Shown here: positions 48,000 to 56,738 of the stretch, piece after piece
Numbering within the stretch: position 1 is the first letter of the stretch
Layout: the number at the start of each line of letters is the position of its first letter
NCBI GenBank assembly: GCA_016124745.1
Contig: WGNC01000004.1
Location: forward strand, 62,001-126,000
Direction: 5' to 3'
Source: Thiobacillus sp.
GTDB taxonomy: Bacteria > Pseudomonadota > Gammaproteobacteria > Burkholderiales > Thiobacillaceae
Length of the DNA: 64,000 nucleotides
Program-made: the position numbers and the translations under genes
Notes under the pieces: model-generated
The model's input: only the letters and a program-made list of their open reading frames with translations
Told to the model about the DNA's origin: nothing
The model's database searches: none

Positions 48000-49967
48000 T
48001 TACTCCAGTACAGCCGCCGCGACCACTCTCCCCTTCCCCTCCGCCGCAAAAAACCGCCCCACCACCTCCAACTTCCGAGTCCGCGTCATCGCCGGCAACG
48101 CATTCAACAACAACTTCCCATACGGCTTGTCCGCCAACCGTGTATCGCAAATCATCAGCACCCCGCGATCGGTCTCGGTGCGAATCAACCGCCCCGCCCC
48201 CTGTTTCAAACTTAACGCCGCATGCGGCAACTGATAATCCATGAACGGCTTGCCGCCATTCTTTTCGGCCTGCGCAATGCGTGCCGCAACCACCGGATCA
48301 TCGGGTGGCTGGAACGGCAGCTTGTCGATGATGACGACCGACAGCGCGTCGCCCGGCATGTCGACGCCTTCCCAGAAACTCTGGCTGCCGAGCAGGACGG
48401 CGTTGCCGGCTTTCTGGAAGCGCGCCAGCAACTCGTTCTTCGGTGCGTCGCCCTGCACCAGCAAGGGGTAGTCCCATCCGCGTGACTTGAACGCATCGAT
48501 CAGCAGCGTGCGTGCTTTTTCCAGCGCGCGCAGGCTGGTGAACAGGATGAACGCGCGTCCGCAACTGACTTCGAGCACGGGCAAGGCGGCGTTGACGACG
48601 GATACGGTGAAATCGGGGGTGTTCGGCGCGGACACGCCTTGCGGGACATAGAGCACGCCCTGGCGCGGGTAGTCGAATGGGCTGTCGACGCACAAGGTTT
48701 CGCATGCCTCGATGCCGAGCCGCGTTTTGATGTGGGTGAAGTCGCCGCCGACGGACAACGTAGCCGAGGTGAGAATCCAGGCTTGCGCCCGCTCGGTGAG
48801 CTTGGCTCCGAACATGGCGCCGACGGACAACGGGGTGGCGTGCATGAGCAGCGAACTCATGGTGGTTTCGAGCCAGCGCACGCGCGGGGTGTCGGGATCG
48901 TCGTTACGCTGCCAGCTGGCAAGGGTAGCCTGCACCGCCTGCGCTCGCTCGAAGCAGTTGTTCAGGTCAGCATCGCGCTCAGCCTGGGTTTCCAGCAGTT
49001 TGGTGAACTCATCGAGCACTGCACTTGCAGCCTTCAACGCGTCCGGCCATTTATCGTTACGCGTGAGCTCAGCCAGTGTCGATTTGACGGGGTTCTGCGG
49101 AAAGGCCAGGCGCAGGTCACGCGTGGCCTTGGTCAGGTCTTCTGCTGATTTGCGCAACGCCGGGAAATCGCCCGCTTTCACCGCCGCGAGGCGCTTGGTA
49201 TCGCTGGCCAGTTCGATCATCTGTGCGGTGGAAATCGTCTGGCCGAAGAACTGCGCTGCGGTTTCGGCCAGCTGATGCGCTTCGTCGAGAACGACGGTGT
49301 TGCACGCAGGCAGCAGTTCGGCAACGCCTTCGTCCTTGAGCCACAGGTCGGCAAAGAACAGGTGATGGTTGACCACCACCACTTCGGCGTCGAGCGCAGC
49401 CTTGCGCGCAGCCATCACGAAGCATTCCTTGAACTGCTTGCATTCGCTGCCGAGGCAATTGTCGCGGCTGGAAACGGCGTAATGCCAGGCCGTCGCGTCC
49501 TCGGGAATGCCTTCTGCTTCGGCGCGGTCGCCGCTGCTACTGGTTTCGGCAAAGCGGGCGATCCTGGCCAGCCACTTCGGATCGTCGCGATTGGCAAAGC
49601 GGCCATCGGCGAGATTGCGCTGCAGGTGATGGTGGCAAACGTAATTGGCACGACCCTTCAGCAGGGCCACTTTAACCGGAGACTTGAGCGCCCGGCGCGC
49701 GGCAGGAAGATCGCGGTGAAACAGCTGGTCCTGAAGCGCCTTGGTGCCGGTAGAGATCACCACCTTGCCACCCGACAGCAGCGCAGGGATCAGGTAGGCC
49801 AGCGTTTTGCCGGTGCCGGTGCCGGCTTCGGCCAGCAGCACGCTGTTCCCGGCAATCGCCCGTTCGACCGCCTCGGCCATGGCCAGTTGCTGGGGACGCG
49901 AGCGCCAGCCTGGCAGCACTGCCGCACACGCGCCATCGGGAGAAAAAAGGCGTTTTAGATCAAACAT
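48000..49967 (-). CDS. DinG/YoaA-type ATP-dependent DNA helicase
   Basis: DinG-family helicases unwind DNA 5' to 3' and carry an iron-sulfur cluster; YoaA works with DNA polymerase III chi. The 655-residue protein has Walker A EAGTGTGKTLAYL (residues 46-58), four cluster cysteines (one in NYVCHHHL, three in DNCLGSECKQFKECF), the DEAH box VVLDEAHQLAE near residue 228, and the C-terminal motifs GSQSFWEGVDMPG and QGAGRLIRTETDRG. The ATG at 49967 (MFDLKRLFSPDG) is the family start, so the ORF track's longer version is not used. It is more YoaA-like than DinG-like in length. Confidence 0.92.
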   Translation of the reverse strand: MFDLKRLFSPDGACAAVLPGWRSRPQQLAMAEAVERAIAGNSVLLAEAGTGTGKTLAYLIPALLSGGKVVISTGTKALQDQLFHRDLPAARRALKSPVKVALLKGRANYVCHHHLQRNLADGRFANRDDPKWLARIARFAETSSSGDRAEAEGIPEDATAWHYAVSSRDNCLGSECKQFKECFVMAARKAALDAEVVVVNHHLFFADLWLKDEGVAELLPACNTVVLDEAHQLAETAAQFFGQTISTAQMIELASDTKRLAAVKAGDFPALRKSAEDLTKATRDLRLAFPQNPVKSTLAELTRNDKWPDALKAASAVLDEFTKLLETQAERDADLNNCFERAQAVQATLASWQRNDDPDTPRVRWLETTMSSLLMHATPLSVGAMFGAKLTERAQAWILTSATLSVGGDFTHIKTRLGIEACETLCVDSPFDYPRQGVLYVPQGVSAPNTPDFTVSVVNAALPVLEVSCGRAFILFTSLRALEKARTLLIDAFKSRGWDYPLLVQGDAPKNELLARFQKAGNAVLLGSQSFWEGVDMPGDALSVVIIDKLPFQPPDDPVVAARIAQAEKNGGKPFMDYQLPHAALSLKQGAGRLIRTETDRGVLMICDTRLADKPYGKLLLNALPAMTRTRKLEVVGRFFAAEGKGRVVAAAVLE

Positions 49968-50088
49968 GTCGGAACTGGGATTTGGCTCAGAGTGTAACAC
50001 CTGGCCAGGGCTCGACCCACGCGGATGCGTCTTCAGTTTGGGCGGCCAGCAGCCGTTAGAACCAGTGATTTCGTACATCACCTTGCCC

Positions 50089-50943
50089 ATGCGCGCTTAT
50101 CTGATCTGCCTGCTGTTGACGGCGCTTCCAGCCTGGGCCCAGGCGGCAATCGTCGAACTGGAAATGCGCCCCGGCATCAGCGCCAGTGCCGAGTACCTGG
50201 CCGGTCAACGCAACAAGCCTGCGGTACTGCTGCTGCATGGATTCCTGCAGACGCGTGAATTTGCCACCGTCGCCACGCTGGCGCATGGCCTGCATGACGC
50301 GGGGTATTCCGTCCTGTCACCCACGCTAAGCCTCGGCGTTCCCCTACGGAAACAAAGTCTGGCCTGCGAAGCGGTACACCGTCACAGCCTGGATGACGAC
50401 GTCGCGGAAATCTCGCGCTGGGTGGGCTGGCTGAAGTCACGCGGCCACCGCTCGATCGTGCTGGTCGGACACAGCTTTGGCAGCCTGCAACTGCTCGCCT
50501 ATCTGGGGGCGCATCCCGACAAAGCCGTAAGGGCACTTATTGGCGCTTCGCTGATCGAAGCCCAGGTCGATTCGCTCTCCCGTCCCGCCCTCGTTACGGA
50601 GCTGGAAAGCCAGGCCTCCAACAATCAGCGCACGCTGGTCACGCATACCTTGTCCTATTGCAGGAAGTACACGTCGCCCCCTGGAGACCTGCTGACCTAT
50701 GTTCGCTGGGACCAGTCACGTACGCTTGCCGCGCTGAAGGCATCTCCGGTCAGCGTCCAGCTCATCATGGGCGACAAAGACGATATGCTGGGCCGCGACT
50801 GGATCAAGGCACTGAAGCATGTACAGATCCCGATGGTGATCGTGACGGGTGCCAATCATTTCATGGATGGTGAACATGAATTCGACCTTATGGAACACAC
50901 GCTGAATTATCTCGAACGCATCCAGAAAGCCGCACCCCGATGA
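50089..50943 (+). CDS. Exported alpha/beta hydrolase
   Basis: The 284-residue precursor has a signal peptide (LICLLLTALPAWAQAA) and an alpha/beta hydrolase fold: AVLLLHGFLQTREFATV at the oxyanion region, the nucleophile elbow LVGHSFGSLQLLA, and ANHFMDGEHEFDL with the likely catalytic His. ALIGASLIEAQ and LIMGDKDDMLG fit the rest of the fold. The substrate is unknown. It starts 121 bp after the divergent helicase gene and overlaps the following GGDEF-EAL gene by 4 bp, so they are probably coupled. Confidence 0.83.
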   Translation: MRAYLICLLLTALPAWAQAAIVELEMRPGISASAEYLAGQRNKPAVLLLHGFLQTREFATVATLAHGLHDAGYSVLSPTLSLGVPLRKQSLACEAVHRHSLDDDVAEISRWVGWLKSRGHRSIVLVGHSFGSLQLLAYLGAHPDKAVRALIGASLIEAQVDSLSRPALVTELESQASNNQRTLVTHTLSYCRKYTSPPGDLLTYVRWDQSRTLAALKASPVSVQLIMGDKDDMLGRDWIKALKHVQIPMVIVTGANHFMDGEHEFDLMEHTLNYLERIQKAAPR

Positions 50944-53216
50944 AATGGCTGACATCCGTTTCGATCAAGCAGATCGCATTCGCATTCGTTGTCGGCCTGC
51001 TGTTCATGGTGGTCCTTATCGGTGGGTTCGCCATCTACCAGACACGCGGCGTCACCCGTGATCTCGAGCGCCACCGCCTGGACGCCGCGCGTTCCGAACT
51101 CGATGTTGCCGTCAAGCGGCTGCTGGGCAGGATTGAAAGGCAGGCGCTCAATCTGGCGGGGTGGGACGAAACCCGACAACAGCTGGTACTGCCTGAATAC
51201 TATAACTACTGGCGAAATCAGCGCGTCTACGAAAGTGGCATGTTGACCAGGCTCGATGAGCAGGTGGCCTTGTATACCGTTTCGGGTGCCCCGCTCGCTT
51301 CCAGTCCAGCAACGCATGGCATGCCCGCCGTTCTCCCGAAGCAGGAAATTCCCCGTCATGGCTATGGCTGGCTGGTCAATGAAGCCGGCACCATCATGCT
51401 TTACCACCTATTCCCGATCTACGGCGATGACCAGCGGCAGTCCCTGCTCGGCCATGGCCTGATCCGGCTCGATTTCATGCCGGCATTGTTGCATCAGGAA
51501 TCGCTCAGCATTGTGGATAAAGTCAGCCTCGGTCTTGATCTGAGGCCTGGCGAAATCCTGCCGGCGTCGAAACTGTTTTCGCACCTGACTTTCAACGCAC
51601 AGCCCGACCCCGACCAGTTGATGTTCCAGAAGATCCTGTCGCGCACCCTGCTTGCCCTGTTCGTGCTGCTGGTGACCACCGCGCTGCTGGGATTGGCTGC
51701 ATACAGCCGCCTGCTGGTGCGTCCGCTGCGACAGCTGTCGCAGGATATCGACGCCATGCAACAGGGACGCTTCAACACGAATCCGTCACGCTCGCAGTCC
51801 ATGCGCATCATCGAACTCGAAAACATCCGCCGCTCGCTCTACGACTACCAATTGCAGTTACGCGAACTGCATGGTTCCCTGGAAAATCAGAACCGTGAGT
51901 TTCATTCCCAGGCACGGCAGGATGCGCTTACCGGCTGCCACAATCGGCGCGCCTATGAGGAAGACTGGGAGCGTTTCCGCCACGACATGAAGACCGTGCC
52001 GCAGGGGGTGGCATTCTTGCTGTTCGACTGCGACCGTTTCAAGACCATCAACGACACCTATGGCCACGCCAAGGGCGATCGGGTGCTGACCATCATTTCC
52101 GACGCGCTGGTGATGGCCCTGCGCGCCAACGACCGCCTGTATCGGTTGGGAGGAGATGAATTCGCCACCTTTCTTTCGAGCACCACGCCCGCCCAGGCCA
52201 AGCAGATCGCGCAACGCTGCCAAAGCCTGATCGATGCGGCAGGATTCGGCGAACTCGGCATCAGGGAGCCGGTCAGCCTCAGCATCGGGATCGCCTTCTG
52301 TCCGCCCGATCAGATCGACCATATCGATGATCTGCCCAAGCAGGCCGACATCGCCATGTATACGGCCAAGCAACCGGGGCGCAACCGTATCGCAATCTAT
52401 GGAGAAGATACCGAACGTGCCTCGCAGACGCTGGTGGCCAGCCGCGAAACCAGCGCCCTGTTCCAGGCGCTGGCCACGCCCGGCATGATCGAAATGCACT
52501 ACCAGCCCATCCACGGCCTGCCAGGTCGCCAGGTCGACTATTACGAAGCGCTGGCGCGCATCCGCTACAACGGTGAACTCATCATGCCGGGCGCCTTCCT
52601 GCCGGTGGTCAGCAGTCGCCGTCTGGAAACCGAATTCGACCTCGCGGTGCTGCACCAGGTCGACACAGACCTGAGCTCGGGCCAGATTCCATCCGGGCAC
52701 GGCATCTCGATCAACCTGTCCGCGCAGAGCATTTCGCATCCCGAGACCGTGTCGCGCCTGCTGGAATTGTCGCGCCACAACGCCCGACATCCACTCATGC
52801 TGGAGATCACGGAAACGTCGCTCATCACGCAAATGGCCGAGGTAAGGACCTATCTCGATCTGCTGCGCACGATCAATTACCGCATCGCCATGGACGATTT
52901 CGGCACCGGTTATTCGCCGCTACGCTATCTGGTCGACTTGCCGGTGGACGTCGTGAAGCTGGACATCTCGCTGGTGAACAAGCTGGCGCAGGACGACCGG
53001 GCCAGCCAGGTGGTGGCCGATTTCGCCCGCATGATGAGCGACGCAGGATACGTGCTGGTGGCCGAAGGCGTGGAAACCGAAGCGGTACTGCAAAAAGTCG
53101 AGAGTCTCGGCATCGCTCATGTGCAGGGCTATCTGCTGGGTCGTCCGGTTCCCCTGTCGGCGCTGTCTGCGAGCAGCCAGGACCGGCAACTCGAGGCACT
53201 GGCGCGCGCTGTCTAG
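50940..53216 (+). CDS. Membrane GGDEF-EAL protein (c-di-GMP synthesis/degradation)
   Basis: The 758-residue protein has two membrane helices (about residues 12-34 and 233-253) enclosing a periplasmic CHASE4-like sensor, a HAMP-like region, a GGDEF domain with intact RLGGDEFATF near residue 403, and an EAL domain whose motif YYEALARI lies near residue 535. The EAL catalytic set appears present: NLSAQS, EITETS, MDDFGTGYSPLR, KLDISL, AEGVETEAV and QGYLLGRP. The product may therefore have both cyclase and phosphodiesterase activity, or one may be silenced by the other. It overlaps the hydrolase gene by four bases. Confidence 0.93.
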   Translation: MKWLTSVSIKQIAFAFVVGLLFMVVLIGGFAIYQTRGVTRDLERHRLDAARSELDVAVKRLLGRIERQALNLAGWDETRQQLVLPEYYNYWRNQRVYESGMLTRLDEQVALYTVSGAPLASSPATHGMPAVLPKQEIPRHGYGWLVNEAGTIMLYHLFPIYGDDQRQSLLGHGLIRLDFMPALLHQESLSIVDKVSLGLDLRPGEILPASKLFSHLTFNAQPDPDQLMFQKILSRTLLALFVLLVTTALLGLAAYSRLLVRPLRQLSQDIDAMQQGRFNTNPSRSQSMRIIELENIRRSLYDYQLQLRELHGSLENQNREFHSQARQDALTGCHNRRAYEEDWERFRHDMKTVPQGVAFLLFDCDRFKTINDTYGHAKGDRVLTIISDALVMALRANDRLYRLGGDEFATFLSSTTPAQAKQIAQRCQSLIDAAGFGELGIREPVSLSIGIAFCPPDQIDHIDDLPKQADIAMYTAKQPGRNRIAIYGEDTERASQTLVASRETSALFQALATPGMIEMHYQPIHGLPGRQVDYYEALARIRYNGELIMPGAFLPVVSSRRLETEFDLAVLHQVDTDLSSGQIPSGHGISINLSAQSISHPETVSRLLELSRHNARHPLMLEITETSLITQMAEVRTYLDLLRTINYRIAMDDFGTGYSPLRYLVDLPVDVVKLDISLVNKLAQDDRASQVVADFARMMSDAGYVLVAEGVETEAVLQKVESLGIAHVQGYLLGRPVPLSALSASSQDRQLEALARAV

Positions 53217-53226
53217 CGCTGGGACA

Positions 53227-54906
53227 TCAGTGTTTGCCGGACCGCCAGATGGAGAAGATGATCCACAGGCTGTTGATAAATGCAATCAGGAACCCAAGCA
53301 GCCCGAACAACGGCAGGCCGAACAGCTTGGGGCCGCCCTCCACTGTCATGATGATGCTGGAGCCGACGACCAAGGATGCGGTCAACAAGCCCATGGTCAG
53401 CCGGTTGCTGGCGCGGTCGAGCTGATGGCCGAAATGGTCCAGCCGCTTGAGATCGAGATCGATCTTCACCCGGCCCCGGCGTACATCACGCAGCAGGTGC
53501 TGCAGGTCACGCGGCAAGTTTGCCACCACTTCCAACGCCTCGCGCACGCTCTTGCGACCTCGCTTCAGCAACGCCTGTGGCGTGTAGCGCTGATGAATCA
53601 CACGCTCCACAAATGGCGTCACGTGATCGATCATGTGAAATTCCGGATCAAGCTGCTGACCCAACCCTTCCAGCGAAATCAATGTCTTGAACAACAGGAT
53701 CAGATCCGCCGGCAGCAGCAGGTTGTTGTCGCGCATCAGGGCGGTAATGTCATTCAGCAGCGCGCCCATCTTCACGTCCTTCAGTTGCAGGTCGTCGTAG
53801 CTCTGCAATAATTCCGTGACGTCGTAGGCCAGACGATCCTCGTCGCCCACCGATTCCCCGCTCCAGTCGAGCAAGACCTGCAACAGCGCCTGCTCGTCCT
53901 TGTACGACAGCGCATGCAGCAGGTCGACGATCTGATTGCGACGGGCATGGGTCAGCATGCCGACCATGCCAAAATCGATCAGCCCGATGCGATTGCCCGG
54001 CAGGAACAGCACGTTGCCCGGATGCGGATCGGCATGGAAATAGCCGTGTTCCAGCACCATCCGCAACACCGTGTCGGCACCACGCGTTGCCAGTAGCTTT
54101 GGATCGAGCCCGCGCTCGCGCAGCTTGTCTGGAACCACGCCCACCATGCCGATCATCTGTTCCTGGACGTTGACCCGGTCATTGGTGAATTCCCAGTAGA
54201 CCCGGGGAATCTTTACCAGCGGGTCATCGGCAAAGTGACGGGCGAATTGATCGATGTTGCGCGCTTCCTTGGCCAGATCGAGCTCGCGGCTGAGCGAACG
54301 GCGGAACTGGGACACGATGTGCACCGGATCGTAACGCCGGGAATCCGGCATCTCGCTTTCCAGCAATCGGGCAGCATGTTCCATGATGCGCAGATCCGAC
54401 CGGATCACCGCCTCGATACCTGGACGGCGGATCTTGACCACGACGGGCGTGCCGTCCTTGAGCGTTGCGCGGTGCACCTGCGCAATCGAAGCCGCGGCCA
54501 GAGGCACTGCATCGAATTCACCAAAAATCTCGCTCGGCTCCCCCTTGAGCGCATCGACCAGATAGGGATGCAAAATGTCGTAGGGCACTGCCGGCACCTG
54601 GCTGTGCAGCTTTTCGAATTCGGCGATCCAGTGCGGCGGGAACATGTCGACCCGCGTTGCCAGCACCTGTCCCAGCTTGACGAAAGTCGGGCCCAGTTCC
54701 TCCAAGGCGCGGCGAATACGCACGGGGGCTTCGAGCTGGCTCATTTCGCTGGTGTTTTGCCAGTGCAGAACCCGCCCGGCGCGTTCCAGCGCGCCGCTGA
54801 TGCCCAGCACGCGCACCAGATCGCCCCAGCCATAGCGAATCATCACCGAGGCGATTTCATGCAAGCGCGGCAGGTCACGCACGACCGATATGGTTTCCCA
54901 GAGCAT
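53227..54906 (-). CDS. UbiB/AarF ABC1-kinase-like protein
   Basis: The 559-residue protein carries the ABC1/ADCK kinase-like domain: AAASIAQVHRATLKDGTPVVVKIRRPGIE, GYFHADPHPGNVLFLPGNRIGLIDFGMVG with the catalytic Asp and metal-binding DFG, and two C-terminal membrane helices (LFGLPLFGLLGFLIAFINSLWIIF). UbiB-type proteins bind ATP and support ubiquinone synthesis. No other ubiquinone genes are nearby. It may be a second, non-operonic member of the family, so a ubiB symbol is not given. Confidence 0.88.
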   Translation of the reverse strand: MLWETISVVRDLPRLHEIASVMIRYGWGDLVRVLGISGALERAGRVLHWQNTSEMSQLEAPVRIRRALEELGPTFVKLGQVLATRVDMFPPHWIAEFEKLHSQVPAVPYDILHPYLVDALKGEPSEIFGEFDAVPLAAASIAQVHRATLKDGTPVVVKIRRPGIEAVIRSDLRIMEHAARLLESEMPDSRRYDPVHIVSQFRRSLSRELDLAKEARNIDQFARHFADDPLVKIPRVYWEFTNDRVNVQEQMIGMVGVVPDKLRERGLDPKLLATRGADTVLRMVLEHGYFHADPHPGNVLFLPGNRIGLIDFGMVGMLTHARRNQIVDLLHALSYKDEQALLQVLLDWSGESVGDEDRLAYDVTELLQSYDDLQLKDVKMGALLNDITALMRDNNLLLPADLILLFKTLISLEGLGQQLDPEFHMIDHVTPFVERVIHQRYTPQALLKRGRKSVREALEVVANLPRDLQHLLRDVRRGRVKIDLDLKRLDHFGHQLDRASNRLTMGLLTASLVVGSSIIMTVEGGPKLFGLPLFGLLGFLIAFINSLWIIFSIWRSGKH

Positions 54907-55044
54907 TGAGCGTTGTTGGTATCAGTGATGCCGAGAGTGTACCCGCAAGGGGCACGCCGGATTCATAAGTCGCTAAAGTGACAACGACTCCGCTGTACCC
55001 GCGACGAACGCGACGGCAAACTCTCTGCCGCCGCATCGCGCGCA

Positions 55045-55734
55045 TCAGGAACGCAGCCGCTCGCTCTGGCGCTTGAGCGAATCCGACAGTGCATCGAGGA
55101 TGCCGCTCGCCACCTGGGACAATCGCTCGGTTGCGGTGCTGGCCGATTCGCTGAGGCCGGCGCGCCCCGCCTCGCCGCTGGCCTTTACGCCGCTGGCCAA
55201 TTGCTGCAGCGCTTCGCGCACCTGCTCGCCCGTGCGGGTACCACTATTTTTCAGGTGCTCGCTCAGACTTTCCAACTCTTCTCTCAGCTTGCCACCTGAC
55301 TGGCTGGCTGTCTGCTTCAGCGTGTCAACAAGCTGCGCCTCCAGATCGCGCAATTGCTCAAGGCTGGATTTCAATTCGTTGTCCTTGAACGCCCGGCCCT
55401 GTTCGACCGCTTCGCGCAAGGTATAGGAGGCCGACTGCGCAGCGCTGCCTACAGCGTCATCAAGACCCGATACGGCCTGCTTGAGGCCATCCTTCATTTC
55501 GCCACCGCGCTTGCTCAGACCGCTGCCGACGCCCGAAGCAATCGCACTGACGATTTTGGCCAAGTCCTGCAGTGCCAACCGCCGCTCGTGCAGCGCGCGC
55601 GCGGTCAGATCCCGCACCCGTTCGCACAGGTCAGGTTCGGACACCGCAGCCTCGGCTTCGTCGTGCCATTGCACGAGCTGTTCATTTTCATGGATACTGG
55701 TTTCGCTTGATGCGGGTGTGGACGCGTCATTCAT
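55045..55734 (-). CDS. Helical coiled-coil protein of unknown function
   Basis: The 229-residue protein lacks cysteine clusters, signal peptide or membrane segments and is almost wholly helical with heptad-like repeats (for example SQSGGKLREELESLSEHLKN and EQVREALQQLASGVKASGE), reminiscent of phasin- or apolipoprotein-like amphipathic helices. The ATG at 55734 follows GAGGA seven bases upstream and removes ten codons of the ORF track version. It could associate with membranes or granules; that is inference only. Confidence 0.6.
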   Translation of the reverse strand: MNDASTPASSETSIHENEQLVQWHDEAEAAVSEPDLCERVRDLTARALHERRLALQDLAKIVSAIASGVGSGLSKRGGEMKDGLKQAVSGLDDAVGSAAQSASYTLREAVEQGRAFKDNELKSSLEQLRDLEAQLVDTLKQTASQSGGKLREELESLSEHLKNSGTRTGEQVREALQQLASGVKASGEAGRAGLSESASTATERLSQVASGILDALSDSLKRQSERLRS

Positions 55735-55808
55735 GATGGTTTCCTCGGATTCGATGTCAGCCACAACTGGCCGTTTTCTTTTCTAACTATAGAGCAGATT
55801 ATCCGCCC

Positions 55809-56462
55809 ATGAAGTCAGTCGCGATGTGCGCCCTGTTGGCCCTGCTGCTACCCGTTGCCCTGTCTGCCGGACCGTCGAGGGCAGCAACCGACCTCAGTTT
55901 CGAAAGTGCTGCGCTGGTCAATGAGGGCAGCCTGCATTTTCTTGAAGCCGCACCGGCCAAAACGGTTCATCACCACCAGAACCACATTCTCATTGACCGC
56001 GACAGCCTTGATTCAGGATGGGTCAGCCTGACACAGTGCCACGACCATCTCGACGCCGTGCCCCTCGCGCAGATTACCTTTCGCGAAGGTTTCATTCGCA
56101 ACCTCAAGGTGGAGACCGCCGTCCACATCGAAGAAGCCTGGATTGAAGGCGCCAGCGTCCAGCTGCGCAACGTGGAACCCGGGGCAAGGCTGTGCCTGTC
56201 CGCCCAGACGCGGGCATTTCACGATACGGGCAACGGCTACTACAACCTGACCAATGGCCCCTACATGCGCAAGTTTCTGGACGGCTATTACCCGATGCAG
56301 GTGACGCTGGAAATCCGCTACCCGGCAGAACTGCTGAACCTGATCGATGTCACTCCCCCTGCCCAGCCGGGTTTTGCGCTCGACGAACACCCTGGTTTCA
56401 TTCGGGTGGACACCCTGTTCGAGGGTGAACTGCAGACACTGATTCAGTTTGAAAAGCCCTAG
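55809..56462 (+). CDS. Exported protein of unknown function
   Basis: The 217-residue protein has a signal peptide (MCALLALLLPVALSAGPSRAA, cleavage near residue 25). The mature part has LDSGWVSLTQCHDHLDAVPLAQITF, two or three scattered cysteines, and GYYNLTNGPYMRKFLDGYYPMQVTLEIRYP. I do not recognise a family; it is probably all-beta. Its TAG stop codon (56460-56462) is immediately followed by a MITE-like element and may be supplied by its target-site duplication. Confidence 0.65.
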   Translation: MKSVAMCALLALLLPVALSAGPSRAATDLSFESAALVNEGSLHFLEAAPAKTVHHHQNHILIDRDSLDSGWVSLTQCHDHLDAVPLAQITFREGFIRNLKVETAVHIEEAWIEGASVQLRNVEPGARLCLSAQTRAFHDTGNGYYNLTNGPYMRKFLDGYYPMQVTLEIRYPAELLNLIDVTPPAQPGFALDEHPGFIRVDTLFEGELQTLIQFEKP

Positions 56463-56642
56463 GGAAGCGCTGATTTATTCTGTTCGTGGTGAGCCCTTCG
56501 ACCATGCTCAGGAGAGCCCCGTCGAACGCTCTCCTGAGCATGGTCGAAGGGCGTGAACGGAATAAATAAGACAAAATCAATTACATGAAATGCCCCCTTC
56601 GCCAAGCTCAGGGCGAACGGGCCGAATTAATCAGCGCCTTCC
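56463..56642. mobile_element. MITE-like element with 18-20-bp terminal inverted repeats
   Basis: The left end GGAAGCGCTGATTTATTC (56463-56480) is matched by the reverse complement of the right end, GGAAGGCGCTGATTAATTC (56624-56642), with one indel and one mismatch. TAG is present on both flanks (56460-56462 and 56643-56645), consistent with a target-site duplication within CTAG. Inside is a perfect 24-bp inverted repeat (56493-56516 / 56529-56552) and copies of the 23-bp repeat seen at 47.8 kb. No transposase is encoded, so mobilisation would need one in trans. The exact ends are uncertain by a base or two. Confidence 0.7.
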
Positions 56643-56680
56643 TAGCGTCCGACGGAATCGAAGCGTTTCGGTAATTGCCA

Positions 56681-56725
56681 TTGATAACGGTTCGCATTCG
56701 CAGTATGATTACTGAAATCATCATT
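56681..56725 (+). promoter_or_regulatory. Promoter with Fur-box-like operator upstream of fbpA
   Basis: TTGATA (56681-56686) and TATGAT (56704-56709) are separated by exactly 17 bases, a near-consensus sigma-70 promoter. GATAACGGTTCGCATTCGC (56683-56701) matches the 19-base Fur consensus at 12 positions, and an overlapping dyad TGATT-N5-AATCA lies at the -10 region. Iron-dependent repression by Fur is likely. Confidence 0.65.
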
Positions 56726-56738
56726 CGAGGCCGTAATC

